Source: Uranotaenia lowii
Taxonomy: Eukaryota > Arthropoda > Insecta > Diptera > Culicidae
DNA: 64,000 nt
Direction: 5' to 3'
NCBI RefSeq assembly: GCF_029784155.1
Contig: NC_073692.1
Location: 427,409,324 to 427,473,323, forward strand
The position numbers and the translations under genes were made by a program. Positions 55,617 through 64,000 of the stretch are shown in pieces. Position 1 is the stretch's first letter; each line of letters opens with the position of its first letter. The notes under the pieces are model-generated. The model was not told the origin of the DNA, ran no database searches, and saw only the letters and a list, made by a program, of their open reading frames with translations.

Positions 55617-56997
55617 GAAAGTATGCACAAGTACGCAATTATTAGCAATTTAGAATTGGATCAAATTTTATTTGAATATAACTATTTACTATCTATAAAT
55701 TATAAAATTAAAGCAAAGTTATTGTTTTTTCGAATGGGTAGCACCTTCATTATTTTCGGAGCACATATTTTTTTTGGCAAACTGTCTTCGTTGGTTCATC
55801 CGAGAAGTTCTTTGCTGAGGATCCTGTTGCGATAATTAAGTGTTATACATCAAATTGAAGGTTATAAATAAGGCTATCTTTCAATGAAAAGTTTTTATCG
55901 AAAATATTTTTTTTCTATTTACATACTTCTGATTTTAAGCTCTAAACTTGTAAGTAAATATTCTGTACAAGTTGGTAGTTTATGAATTTGAAAGTTTTTC
56001 CGGTTTAATTCATTCAATTGTCTAAAACAGGTCCATACAGATGCTTGTCATACCAATCACCGAGCACTATAAAACCATCATTTTATATTAACAACAGCAT
56101 GCTAGAACACATCTACGAAAATTTTCCAGAAAAATTGGCCTTTTTCACTAAAACTCCTAGCGCACGCTGAAAACTTACTCAAAAGAGCTCAAATTTGGCC
56201 AGAGTACTTGAAAATAAATGAGGATCAAGCCCTATAAGTAGCGTTGTAATCAGCGAAAAAAGCCGAAAAATGAACTAGTCTAATGTATAGTTCATAACGT
56301 ACACCAAGACAACTAAGTTTCTTACATTTCAGCAAATCTCCTTTGTACCATTCAACTTTCAAAATTTTCAACTCCGTGGAAATAATTAACAAATAGTTAG
56401 TTTCAATATAGTGTTTTCAATAAAATTAAGTAAAAATTTTAATAAACATTTCCATTAGGATAACCAATTTTTCAACAGCCAGTAAGAAAAGGATCTTGTG
56501 ACATCGACTTTCCAAAAGCTAACAAGCCGTTGTCACAACCTACAAAAAATAATGAGTACCAAAACTTCAAATAAGGGATGATAATTTTTATAAAATTTTC
56601 ATTCTGAATCATGAATTGACAAATTCCAAATTCATCGTTATTAATAGAGGCATACATGTGTATCTTTCATTTCTTCTAACTTTCTAACTTTTTTTTTAAT
56701 GCACCCTCTCCACTGAATGTTTAGAAATCGGATATTTACGTTTTTTTTTATTGACTGATGTTTAATACTTTTTAAAGTAACAAAAAACTTAATCCACTTC
56801 TGATTTAATTATAGGAAGGATTTGTTGCACCTTTGTTTAAGCTATGTAGGGTTAGTTGCCCTACTTTGGACCCATTAAGCAGTGGTTTTGAAATAATCAT
56901 GTTTTTCTCATAAATGGACGGGAGGTTTATATCTTTCAGGAAATTTATATATAGTTCAAGATCTTATCTGCAAATTTCAATGAAAATTTTCAACATA
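55617..56997. other. AT-rich non-coding stretch
   Basis: No element ends or coding frames recognised. The short frame at 55587-55835 starts inside the neighbouring MITE and has no domain. Confidence 0.35.
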
Positions 56998-57388
56998 CAC
57001 TGTATCGAAAAATTGTCCGTACAGCACGTACCTTGAATTCCAAACAATCAAAAAGTGCACTTTTTCTGTCAATAAAAATACTACAATTACATCATTCGCT
57101 GCAGAAACTAGTCGTTTTTGTAGATCAGTATTAAAAATGTATATGTATTAAACCTTAAAAATAATCCAATTCATTTTGTATAGAAAGTCCCAGAAACGAC
57201 GTCAAAAAATTTTCCGTACACTGAGGCCTTTGTCAAATAATAGTCAAGTAAACAGTTATGTGTCAGTCTGTCGAACGCAGAAACGTGAGTTTAATCTCAG
57301 CAAAGACAATTCCCAGTGGTCTGAGCGATAAATACGGTAAACTGAACTTTATCTAGCATAAATAAGTAGATTTCCGTGTTTCCGGATG

Positions 57389-57487
57389 TCAACAGGTATT
57401 TTTTGTGAGAAGCAGACATTTTCCTGTTAATTAAATCCACAAAAATTAACAAGAAAATGTCTGCTCCTCACTAAAAAAATACCCGTT
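57389..57487. repeat. Inner hairpin of the Tc1-like left arm
   Basis: AACAGGTATTTTTTGTGAG and the following AGCAGACATTTTCCTGTTAA pair with TTAACAAGAAAATGTCTGCT and CTCACTAAAAAAATACCCGTT further on. This forms a hairpin of about 45-bp arms with a short AT loop. The gypsy LTR begins six bases after it, so it lies just outside the insertion site. Confidence 0.85.
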
Positions 57488-57493
57488 GATATC

Positions 57494-57655
57494 TGTGATG
57501 AAATGCATTATTATATAACGTTCTTGAGTTTAATTAGTTTAACGTGTATCAGAAAAAGGAGAATAAAAAGTCGAAGATTCAAGTACAACCACGCGTTCTA
57601 CTTTAGTCCGGATTGTCCGTAGTTTTATCCCGGTTATAATAGGCTTGACATCACA
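57494..57655 (+). repeat. 5' LTR of gypsy element
   Basis: 162 bp, TGTGATGAAATG to TTGACATCACA. It carries TATATAA near its start and an AATAAA (in GGAGAATAAAAAG) that could be promoter and poly(A) signals. Confidence 0.97.
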
Positions 57656-57673
57656 TGGTGTCAGAAGTGGGAT
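57656..57673 (+). promoter_or_regulatory. Primer-binding site for tRNA-Leu
   Basis: TGGTGTCAGAAGTGGGAT directly abuts the LTR and is complementary over 18 bases to the 3' end of the animal leucine tRNA type ending CCCACTTCTGACA plus CCA, as I know that tRNA. Confidence 0.85.
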
Positions 57674-57682
57674 AGAATCGCC

Positions 57683-58618
57683 ATGGCCGAAGACGAGGAT
57701 CAACAAGAACCACGAGTTTCCGGGCAACGACCGAGACCGTTCATTCTGGGAGGAGACGAAAGATCCAAATGGAGGTTATGGCAAACCTCTTTCGATTGGT
57801 ACGCTAGCAGCGTAGAACTGGATAGACTTTCTGCTAGGAGGCAAGTTGCAATATTTCTCTCTTGCCTTGGTCCCGACATTATCGACATTTACGAAAGCTT
57901 CGAGCTTACGGACCAGCAGGCGGATGATCTGGAAGCGATCAAATCCGCTTTTGCAGATTATTTCGACGCTCATGACAATCCAGCGTATGAAACATTTCTG
58001 TTCAACCATATGCTTCAGGAAGACGGCGAAACGATCAACTCCTACGTGACGAAGATTAAGGCCCAAGTGAAAAAGTGTAAGTTTGTTGAAACTGGCCAGG
58101 CATTGCTACATCGGTTCGTGCGAGATCGGCTCATCAGTGGGATTCGTTCAGAACCACTCCGTACCAAACTTCTGGAAGACAAAAACATAAGTTTGGAGAA
58201 AGCTGTGGAAATTTGTAAGGCTAATGAAGCAGCAATTCAGCAGAACAAACAAATTTCAGAAGGAGCTTCAAGTGATATTAATGCAATCCAAAGTCGTCGT
58301 GACAGTGATAGAAAAAAAGAAAAATTTGAAATGTGCGGCTGGTGTGGGCGGAAGCATCGCCCGAGAAAGTGTCCTGCTTTCGGGGAAAAATGTAAAAGCT
58401 GTGGCAAAATTGGACATTTCAGGGAGGTTTGCCGCAGCAAAGCGAATGCGAGAATGTTGGGTACAGAAGAGGATGATTATAACGACGGAGATGAACGTAT
58501 CATTGATGCCCTTAAAGTGTTTTCCATCAACATCCAAGACTGTAGTGCAGTCTTCCGAAAATCAATCAAAACAAACACTCAGGATGCGTTTCCTGTTGGA
58601 AACATTCAGATTGTATAA
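57683..58618 (+). CDS. Gypsy gag polyprotein, C-terminus altered by insert
   Basis: 311 codons from an ATG in good context (GCCATGG), ten bases after the primer site. Residues about 20-190 form a retrotransposon gag capsid-type region (WRLWQTSFDWY near residue 31; RFVRDRLISGIR near 147). Two zinc-knuckle motifs follow: CX2CX3HX4C at residue 218 and CX2CX4HX4C (CKSCGKIGHFREVC) at residue 237, which would bind the element's RNA. The last three or so codons and the stop come from the 709-bp insert that begins at 58609, so the original gag end or gag-pol junction is lost. The gag and pol frames also differ after allowing for the insert, consistent with a programmed shift or another small indel. 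The particle-forming part looks intact. Confidence 0.9.
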   Translation: MAEDEDQQEPRVSGQRPRPFILGGDERSKWRLWQTSFDWYASSVELDRLSARRQVAIFLSCLGPDIIDIYESFELTDQQADDLEAIKSAFADYFDAHDNPAYETFLFNHMLQEDGETINSYVTKIKAQVKKCKFVETGQALLHRFVRDRLISGIRSEPLRTKLLEDKNISLEKAVEICKANEAAIQQNKQISEGASSDINAIQSRRDSDRKKEKFEMCGWCGRKHRPRKCPAFGEKCKSCGKIGHFREVCRSKANARMLGTEEDDYNDGDERIIDALKVFSINIQDCSAVFRKSIKTNTQDAFPVGNIQIV

Positions 58619-59317
58619 TGGGATAGCGCCTCTCGCAACTGCTTCGCCTGGCTGGTATGCAATCTCGATCAGCGCTCCTATCAGCTATGCAAACCGAGTC
58701 GCATCATTCAGAATCATCGGTTTAACAAACATCGCATATCGGAGATGAGTGAGATACAAACTGATCCATTCTGAATGTAGCTCACTCAGTATCTGCCTGA
58801 ATTATATGAAATTCAAAATTATTTTTTGCAGGACGAGAAAAATCAAACAGTTGTGCGGGACACCATAAATTCTCAGTAGTTTTAACGTGACGGACGACAG
58901 TTTAATAAGAGAACTTGTAAAATTTGAAAAACATGGCGAAAGTGCACATCTTTCCCTCACAAACACAACTTCAATTTGATTTTGATCATACTGATGTTAA
59001 AAAACGTTATAACAACAAATAAATTTATTAATTTGCTATATATCAAATCAAACAAAATACGCTAATGATCGGCTTCATGTATCACTCACTCACTGCCTGA
59101 TCCATTCACTCCTGATCGAAGACCAACAAGATTCGCCATATGCATTGCGCATTGGTGAGATTCCAATTTGATGATGGTGCTGTACTGTTTTGACAGCAAG
59201 CATCGTGCGAGGTGATCTGTATTTTAGCGATGAATTGAACGATCGATGACCGGGTAGGTCCAGTAGCAATCAATAACGAAACCCAACCGTTGTACGTTCA
59301 GGTGCGAAGTACAATCA
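58609..59317. mobile_element. 709-bp insert between gag and pol with 10-bp TSD
   Basis: GAAACATTCA occurs at 58599-58608 and 59318-59327, directly flanking the segment. The segment starts GATTGTATAATGG and ends ...AGTACAATCA, giving short inverted ends GATTGTA/TACAATC. A 9-10 bp duplication is typical of Mutator-like elements, but the inverted ends are too short to be sure. Internal words GAGTGAGATAC and GTATCACTCACTC are partly inverted. There is no coding frame. Confidence 0.65.
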
Positions 59318-59327
59318 GAAACATTCA

Positions 59328-62300
59328 TTGAAAATGAGTGATATTCGGAACACTGCTGTAGTGATTATTGGACCGAAAAAGTTTGTTGTAGTGGCAAAGT
59401 GATTAAAATGAGCATAGACACAGGGGCTCAGTGCAACGTTATGTCCAAGAAGACTGCTCTCAGTATAGGAATACAAAGTTGGGGCATGTCTCCATTAAAA
59501 CGTTTAGTGACCTATAATGGTGATAAAATCATTGTTCAAGGACGGGCGATGATAAAGTGTGTAATACGAGGTGTGAAACATGATTTCCCTTTCCAAATAA
59601 TTGACCAGAGCTGTGCTACGATTTTGGATGGCAAATCGGCAAAGAAAGCTGAGTTAATAAAACGGATTATGAAGTTCACAGTCGACAACCAAATTTACGA
59701 AGGCCTAGGAAAACTGAAGAATTTTGAATACGATATTGACATAATTGAGAATCCACAATTTGTGATTCATCAGGCGCGATCCATCCCGTTTCGTGCTCGA
59801 GAAGCAGTCAATGCAGAGCTGGATAATATGGTCGAATTGGATGTAATTGAGCCTTGCTTGGAAGCCACTGAAGCAGTTTCTCCACTAGTCATCGTTCGAC
59901 GAGACGGAAAAATACGGCTTTGTATAGATTTACCCGATGTCAACAAAATCGTAAAGCCTCGACATTTCCCACTGGTAAGTCTTGAGCAAATAGCTACACG
60001 ATTGGCTGGCAGCAAACATTTTACACTTCTTGATTGTAAAAAGGGCTTTTGGCAGGTACCATTAACGAAACGATCGGCGAAAATCTGCACATTCAGTACA
60101 CCATGGGGAAGATTTTCTTGCAAGCGTCTTCCGTTTGGATTAGCGTCGGCTCCTGAGCTGTTTCAGCAAATAATGACAAAACTGCTCGGAGATTTGGAGG
60201 GCGTAGAAGTATCCATGGATGATATCCTAATTCATGCAAACAGCGAAGGTACTCTGGAAACAATCACCACAAATGTGCTCGAGCGATTAGGTAAAAGTGG
60301 AATTAAATTGAATGCCGAAAAATGTGTTTATGGACAACAATCTATTCGTTTTTTAGGTCACCTGATAACAAAAGATGGACTGAAAATTTGTCCTGAAAGA
60401 GTCGAAGCCATACGAAGTATGCCTGCTCCTGAATCCAAAGAAAATCTTCACACATTTCTAGGTATGGTTACATATCTCGCTAAATTCATACCAGACATGT
60501 CTGAATTGACTGATCCGCTCAGACAACTTTTAAAGAAGAATGTAGCGTACACTTGGGAGTTCGAACATCAAAAGTCCTTTGATTCAATAAAAAAGCGTCT
60601 TGTCGAGGCACCAGTCTTGCAATATTTCAAGGTAGGAGATCCTGTCGTTCTCTCTGTGGATAGTTTTTCCAAAGCCTTTGGAGCAGTATTATTGCAGAAT
60701 CATCTACCAGTAGCGTATGCATCGAGAAGTTTAACAAGTGCGGAACAGAACTATCCGCAAATCGAAAAGGAGGCTGGCGCAATACGTTTTGGATGTCAAA
60801 AGTTTCATGACTATATTTGGGGAGCACCATTGACCATTGAAACCGACCATAAACCTCTGGAGACTATATACAAAAAACCACTAGTAGACGCTCCTCCAAG
60901 ACTGAAAAGAATTCTTTATGATATTAAGCCTTACTCTCCCACTGTCATTTACAAGAGAGGAAAAGTCATACCTGTAGTTGATGCCTTGAGCCGAATCTGT
61001 AAACCAAAGACTGCCAGCGCCGAAGAAACCTTGATTGATCGCAAAGAAGTATACGCCTTCTCGTGTTTGGAGAAGTCTGCTGAAGAGCGCTACAAAGATG
61101 CTACGAAGAATGACATATGCTTTCAACAACTCTTGGGCCATATAATGGGTGGATGGCCCAAACAAGAAAAGGAGATTATGAAAAATGTGCGAGAATATTT
61201 TACATTTCGTGATCAGTTGTCGGAAGTAGATGGACTTATCTTCAAGGGAGAAAAACTCCTTGTTCCGGAATCGGAAAGGAGCCGATTACTGAAAGCCGAT
61301 TACCGAAGGTCATTGTGGTATTCAAGCATCGATAAGAAGGGCTCGTGAATTCGTTTTTTGGCCAAGTATGACGCGTGAAATCCATGAATATGTGGAAAAG
61401 TGTAAAGTTTGTCAGCAAACACAGTCAACTAAACGAAAAGAAGAAGTCTTTATGAAGAAGGTGCCGGAGTATCCATACCAGGTTGTGGCAAGTGATCTAT
61501 TTCATTTTTGAGGTTTCACATTTGTGTTGCTTGTCGATTCATTCAGTGGATTTTACGAGTTCAGGAAGCTGAGAGAAACCACATCTGAAGAAGTCATAAA
61601 GTTCTTGAAAGAAAAATTTGCTTGCTTTGGATGCCCAGAAGAGTTCCATAGTGATGGGGGCCCTTAATATTCATCCAGGTCCTTTGCAAAGTTCGCCAAA
61701 GATTGGGAATTCAAACACGAAATTTCCAGTCCAGGATTTCCAAGGGCAAACGGCCTTGCTGAGCGTTACGTTCAAAGCGCCAAAAGGCTGATTAAAAAGT
61801 GCGCATTGAGCGGTGAAGATATATATCATGCTTTGCTGATGTCGAGAAATACCCCTAAAGATAGTCTTTCTTCAGCAGCTGAGAGGCTTATTGGTCGTCG
61901 AACACGTAACAAGTTATGTGCAGCAAAAGAGCTCGTTAAACCAAAAACAGCTGAGCTTATTACGAAGAAGCTGCAACTAAATCGAGAAAAGCAAAAACGT
62001 TACGCTGATAGGGGTGCGAAACCATTTGTGGAAATTCCAACAGAGTCACGAGTATGCGTACAAAATTCTGATGGATCTTGGTCTACAGGAACAATCAAGG
62101 ACAAGAAAGGAAATCGATCGTATCTGGTACATTTGGACGACGGGCGCGAATTGTGGCGCAATAGCCACTTCATTCAACGAACTTAAGTAGAGGAAACCAT
62201 CATTCCTCAGCGGTACGTCCCAGTTCTACCAGACAACTGCGACGGGTCCGAGACGATTCCAACACGAGAGACGGTTAATCGACAGGAAAAGGAAATAGAT

Positions 62301-62456
62301 AGAGGAGTTCATCCGCCGGAAACATCTGGAAACTTGATTCCGTCAGAAGTAGCACCCACTCCAGGTATTTCTTCGACAGTGCAAAACGATGGTGCGAACC
62401 GGTTTGTTACCAGATCTGGTCGTACCGTTAAACCACCTGTCCGATACGGTTGGTAA
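59328..62456 (+). pseudogene. Gypsy pol: PR-RT-RH-IN, one frameshift and three stops
   Basis: The frame is open from before a protease DTGAQ motif (59417) through 61348. Reverse transcriptase is clear: SPLVIVRRDGKIRLCIDLPD near 59880, FTLLDCKKGFWQVPL near 60024, LPFGLASAPELFQ near 60130 and the catalytic SMDDIL at 60212, with S where Y/F/H is usual. RNase H follows (VDSFSKAFGAVL near 60656, ETDHKPLE near 60838). A one-base frameshift near 61300-61310 precedes the integrase zinc domain (H and CKVCQQ at about 61310-61420). The integrase core shows LLVDSFSGF, HSDGG and ANGLAERY but has a TGA at 61509 and a TAA at 61665. The C-terminal region 61806-62186 ends at a TAA (62185). Beyond it the same frame stays open to SGRTVKPPVRYGW and a natural-looking stop at 62454-62456, so 62185 is probably a third nonsense mutation. 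Confidence 0.92.
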
Positions 62457-62499
62457 ACGTAAAGCTCTCTTTTTCGGAATTAATCTTTGCTTTTCAAAA

Positions 62500-62508
62500 C
62501 GAGCGAGA
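62500..62508 (+). promoter_or_regulatory. Polypurine tract of gypsy element
   Basis: CGAGCGAGA lies directly before the 3' LTR. It is purine-rich but short and includes two C bases, so it is a weak tract. Confidence 0.5.
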
Positions 62509-62670
62509 TGTGATGAAATGCATTATTATATAACGTTCTTGAGTTTGATTAGTTTAACGTGTATCAGAAAAAGGAGAATAAAAAGTCGAAGATTCAAGTA
62601 CAACCACGCGTTCTACTTTAGTCCGGATTGTCCGTAGTTTTATCCCGGTTATAATAGGCTTGACATCACA
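62509..62670 (+). repeat. 3' LTR of gypsy element
   Basis: 162 bp, identical to the 5' LTR except for one A/G difference in the word GAGTTTRATTAG. Confidence 0.97.
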
Positions 62671-63140
62671 ATATCCGGAAACTGATTGCTGATCTGAAGA
62701 ATGACGGTAAAAGCTTGTCCAAAATTGCAGGTATAGTAAAACGGCCACGATCGTCGGTTCAGTATGTCCTTCAGAACTTTAAGAAGACTAACTCCCTGGA
62801 GACTACTCCAGGAAGAGGCCGCAAACTGAAGCTTACGGATCGTCACCATTGCATCATTGTCAGGGAAATCGTCAGAATCCTAAAATCAGTGCCCCGAAAC
62901 TAGCTGACAGCCTGAATAATTTTGAAAACGTTCAGGTTAATCCTCAAACGGTACGGAACATACTTCATGAGAAAAAAATACCGAGGTCGTGTTGCTCTTA
63001 AGAAGCCGTTTCTATCTGCTAAAAATAAGAAAAAGCGGTTGGAATACGCTCAAAAGTATGTTCTGAAACCGGAAGAGTTCTGGCAGAACGTCATATTCAC
63101 TGACGAAAGCCACTTGACATTCATTTACGGAGAAAAATAA
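62671..63140 (+). pseudogene. Tc1-like transposase, N-terminal half, frameshifted
   Basis: A paired-type helix-turn-helix is clear: KLIADLKNDGKSLSKIAG, then RPRSSVQYVLQNFKK, then the GRGRKLKLTDR linker. This is the DNA-binding part that recognises the element's ends. A frameshift near 62872 moves the second helix-turn-helix (LADSLNNF, then NPQTVRNILHEKKI) to another frame. A second shift near 62985 returns to the first frame for KKRLEYAQKYV and the first catalytic aspartate in NVIFTDESHLTF. The frame stops at 63140 and the other two catalytic acidic residues are missing, replaced by an inverted copy of the gene start. The first codons would lie left of the gypsy insertion. Confidence 0.85.
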
Positions 63141-63234
63141 TTGGTTTATCAGTCATATTACGCGTCTACAGGAATATAAATATGATTGTTTGGTTCTGAC
63201 CCGAAAATACGATCAAACCAACCATCAGCTTATA

Positions 63235-63400
63235 CGATTAGTTTCCAGGGAGTTATTCTTCTTAAAGTTCTGAAGGACATACTGAACCGACGATCATGGC
63301 CGTTTTACTATTCTATGTGTAATTCGAAGACAAGTAAATTAATAAATTTCGGGCAAGCTTTTACCGTTATTCTTCAGATCAACAATCAGTTTCCGGATGT
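63235..63400 (-). repeat. Inverted duplicate of the transposase 5' region
   Basis: Reads as the reverse complement of about 62675-62810, with shared words for GTCCTTCAGAACTTTAAGAA and AGTATGTCC, plus a roughly 35-bp unrelated patch at 63310-63350. It has replaced the catalytic half of the gene. Confidence 0.8.
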
Positions 63401-63689
63401 CTACAGGTATTTTTTTTTGTGAGGAGCAGACATTTTGCTGTTAATTTAATCCACAAATTGTTGAAATCTACTGATTTATGCTAAATAAAGTTCATTTCAC
63501 CGTATTTATCGCTCAGACCACTGGAAATTGTCTTTGCTGAAATTATACTCATGTTTCTGCGTTTGACAGACTGACACATAACTGTTTACTTGACTAATAT
63601 TTGACAAAGGCCTCAGTGTACGGACAATTTTTTGACGTCGTTTTTGGGACTTTCTATACAAAATGAATTGGATTATTTTTAAGGTTCAA
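63401..63689 (-). repeat. Right inverted arm of Tc1-like element
   Basis: The sequence is the complement of 57150-57420 with about 90 percent agreement by eye, including GACGTCGTTT, CTTTCTATACAAAATGAATT and ACAGACTGACACATAACTGT. Confidence 0.85.
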
Positions 63690-63691
63690 TA

Positions 63692-64000
63692 CACTGCCCC
63701 CAAAAGTTTGGGATCACCTGCTAAAAACATGCAAATTTTGATCGTTCATATCTCAGCCGTCTAAGGACATATTGCGAATCTTCTGATCACATTTAAAAGA
63801 TAATGAGCAATAGCTATTTCGGAGGTATTTTTCCCATAAATAATGTTTTAGTTTTGCACTTAAAACTTAACCTAAAGTTAGAACATTTTCAAAAAATCGC
63901 ACTCAATATTCAAAGCCAATCATCTCGCGATAGGGTGAACCAAATTTCAAAATTGAAGTTGCATTAGAATCCTTATTCTATACTTCTCAAAACACAATCA
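63692..64000 (+). mobile_element. Start of another Tc1-like element, runs off window
   Basis: After a TA at 63690-63691 the sequence CACTGCCCCCAAAAGTTTGG, then GATCACC, resembles Tc1-like terminal repeats (CACTG followed by CAAAAGTTTGGGATCACC in elements I know). The following 280 bases are AT-rich subterminal sequence. No coding part is inside the window. Confidence 0.55.

Larger units (their letters stand above)
57494..62670 (+). mobile_element. Ty3/gypsy LTR retrotransposon, inactivated
   Basis: A 5177-bp element with 162-bp LTRs that differ at one position, a perfect 5-bp target duplication ATATC (57489-57493, 62671-62675), a tRNA-Leu primer site, gag and pol in the order protease, reverse transcriptase, RNase H, integrase. 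The tRNA-Leu primer site suggests the mdg3/micropia side of Ty3/gypsy (family knowledge, moderate confidence). It is broken by a 709-bp insert between gag and pol, one frameshift and three in-frame stops. It is nested in a Tc1-like element. Confidence 0.95.
56998..63689. mobile_element. Tc1-like fold-back element split by a gypsy insertion
   Basis: About 300 bp at 57150-57480 are the reverse complement of 63400-63689, making long terminal inverted repeats. A CACTGTATCGAAAAATTGTC start at 56998 may be the outer left end, preceded by TA. Between the arms lie a damaged transposase N-terminal half (62671-63140) and an inverted duplicate of its start (63235-63400). The gypsy element 57494-62670 sits between the two copies of its target ATATC. 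The catalytic second half of the transposase is absent, so this copy was already non-autonomous. Confidence 0.82.

Overview
The window looks like AT-rich, transposon-packed intergenic or intronic DNA from an insect genome, most likely a mosquito (Culicidae). This is inferred from the mix of mobile elements: Ty1/copia with an initiator-Met half-tRNA primer site, a Ty3/gypsy element primed by tRNA-Leu, Tc1/mariner relics of the mosquito DD37E type, many MITEs with palindromic ends and an RTE-like non-LTR fragment. No ordinary multi-exon host protein gene could be supported. Almost every long open frame lies in a tandem repeat or in a transposon. No species can be named from the sequence alone.

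Layout, left to right. 1-426: T-rich strand of a 9-bp satellite. 427-14270: single-copy DNA mixed with MITEs (hAT-like 2744-3540; TA-flanked 7560-8324; a nested pair 8981-11095) and a decayed DD37E-like transposase (11440-12330). 14272-16241: about 219 copies of the same 9-mer. 16242-28725: mostly non-coding DNA with a TAA-flanked MITE (18237-18541), a cluster of six near-identical hairpins (19747-20087), a tRNA-shaped sequence (21588-21661) and a terminal-inverted-repeat element carrying a possible two-exon micro-gene (22472-23147). 28726-29280: a 5'-truncated non-LTR retrotransposon with a 10-bp target duplication. 29580-30975: a GC-rich array of nine diverged hairpin repeats next to a good 64-nt intron. 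31276-32810: hAT-like and Mutator-like MITEs. 32820-36505: the longest repeat-poor stretch. 36506-37345: third 9-bp array. 37829-38868: TTAA-flanked piggyBac-like element.

The right third holds the best-defined elements. 45935-48222 is a 2.3-kb copia derivative with intact terminal repeats, PBS, PPT and TSD; it keeps gag and protease but has no integrase or reverse transcriptase. 48382-51730 is a protein-less LTR element with identical 144-bp LTRs and a 5-bp TSD. Its interior is an 11-bp satellite plus seven 75-bp units made of paired half-units. 56998-63689 is a Tc1-like element with long inverted ends. It was split by a 5.2-kb Ty3/gypsy element (57494-62670) that is itself interrupted by a 709-bp insert. 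Another Tc1-like terminus starts at 63692 and runs off the window.

The strongest candidate for something undescribed is a shared design: three unrelated sequence families (19.7-20.1 kb, 30.0-30.9 kb, 50.2-50.7 kb) are each built from repeated short hairpins in protein-less DNA. One of them is demonstrably the cargo of a recently mobile LTR element, and its half-units differ by a paired change that keeps a stem.
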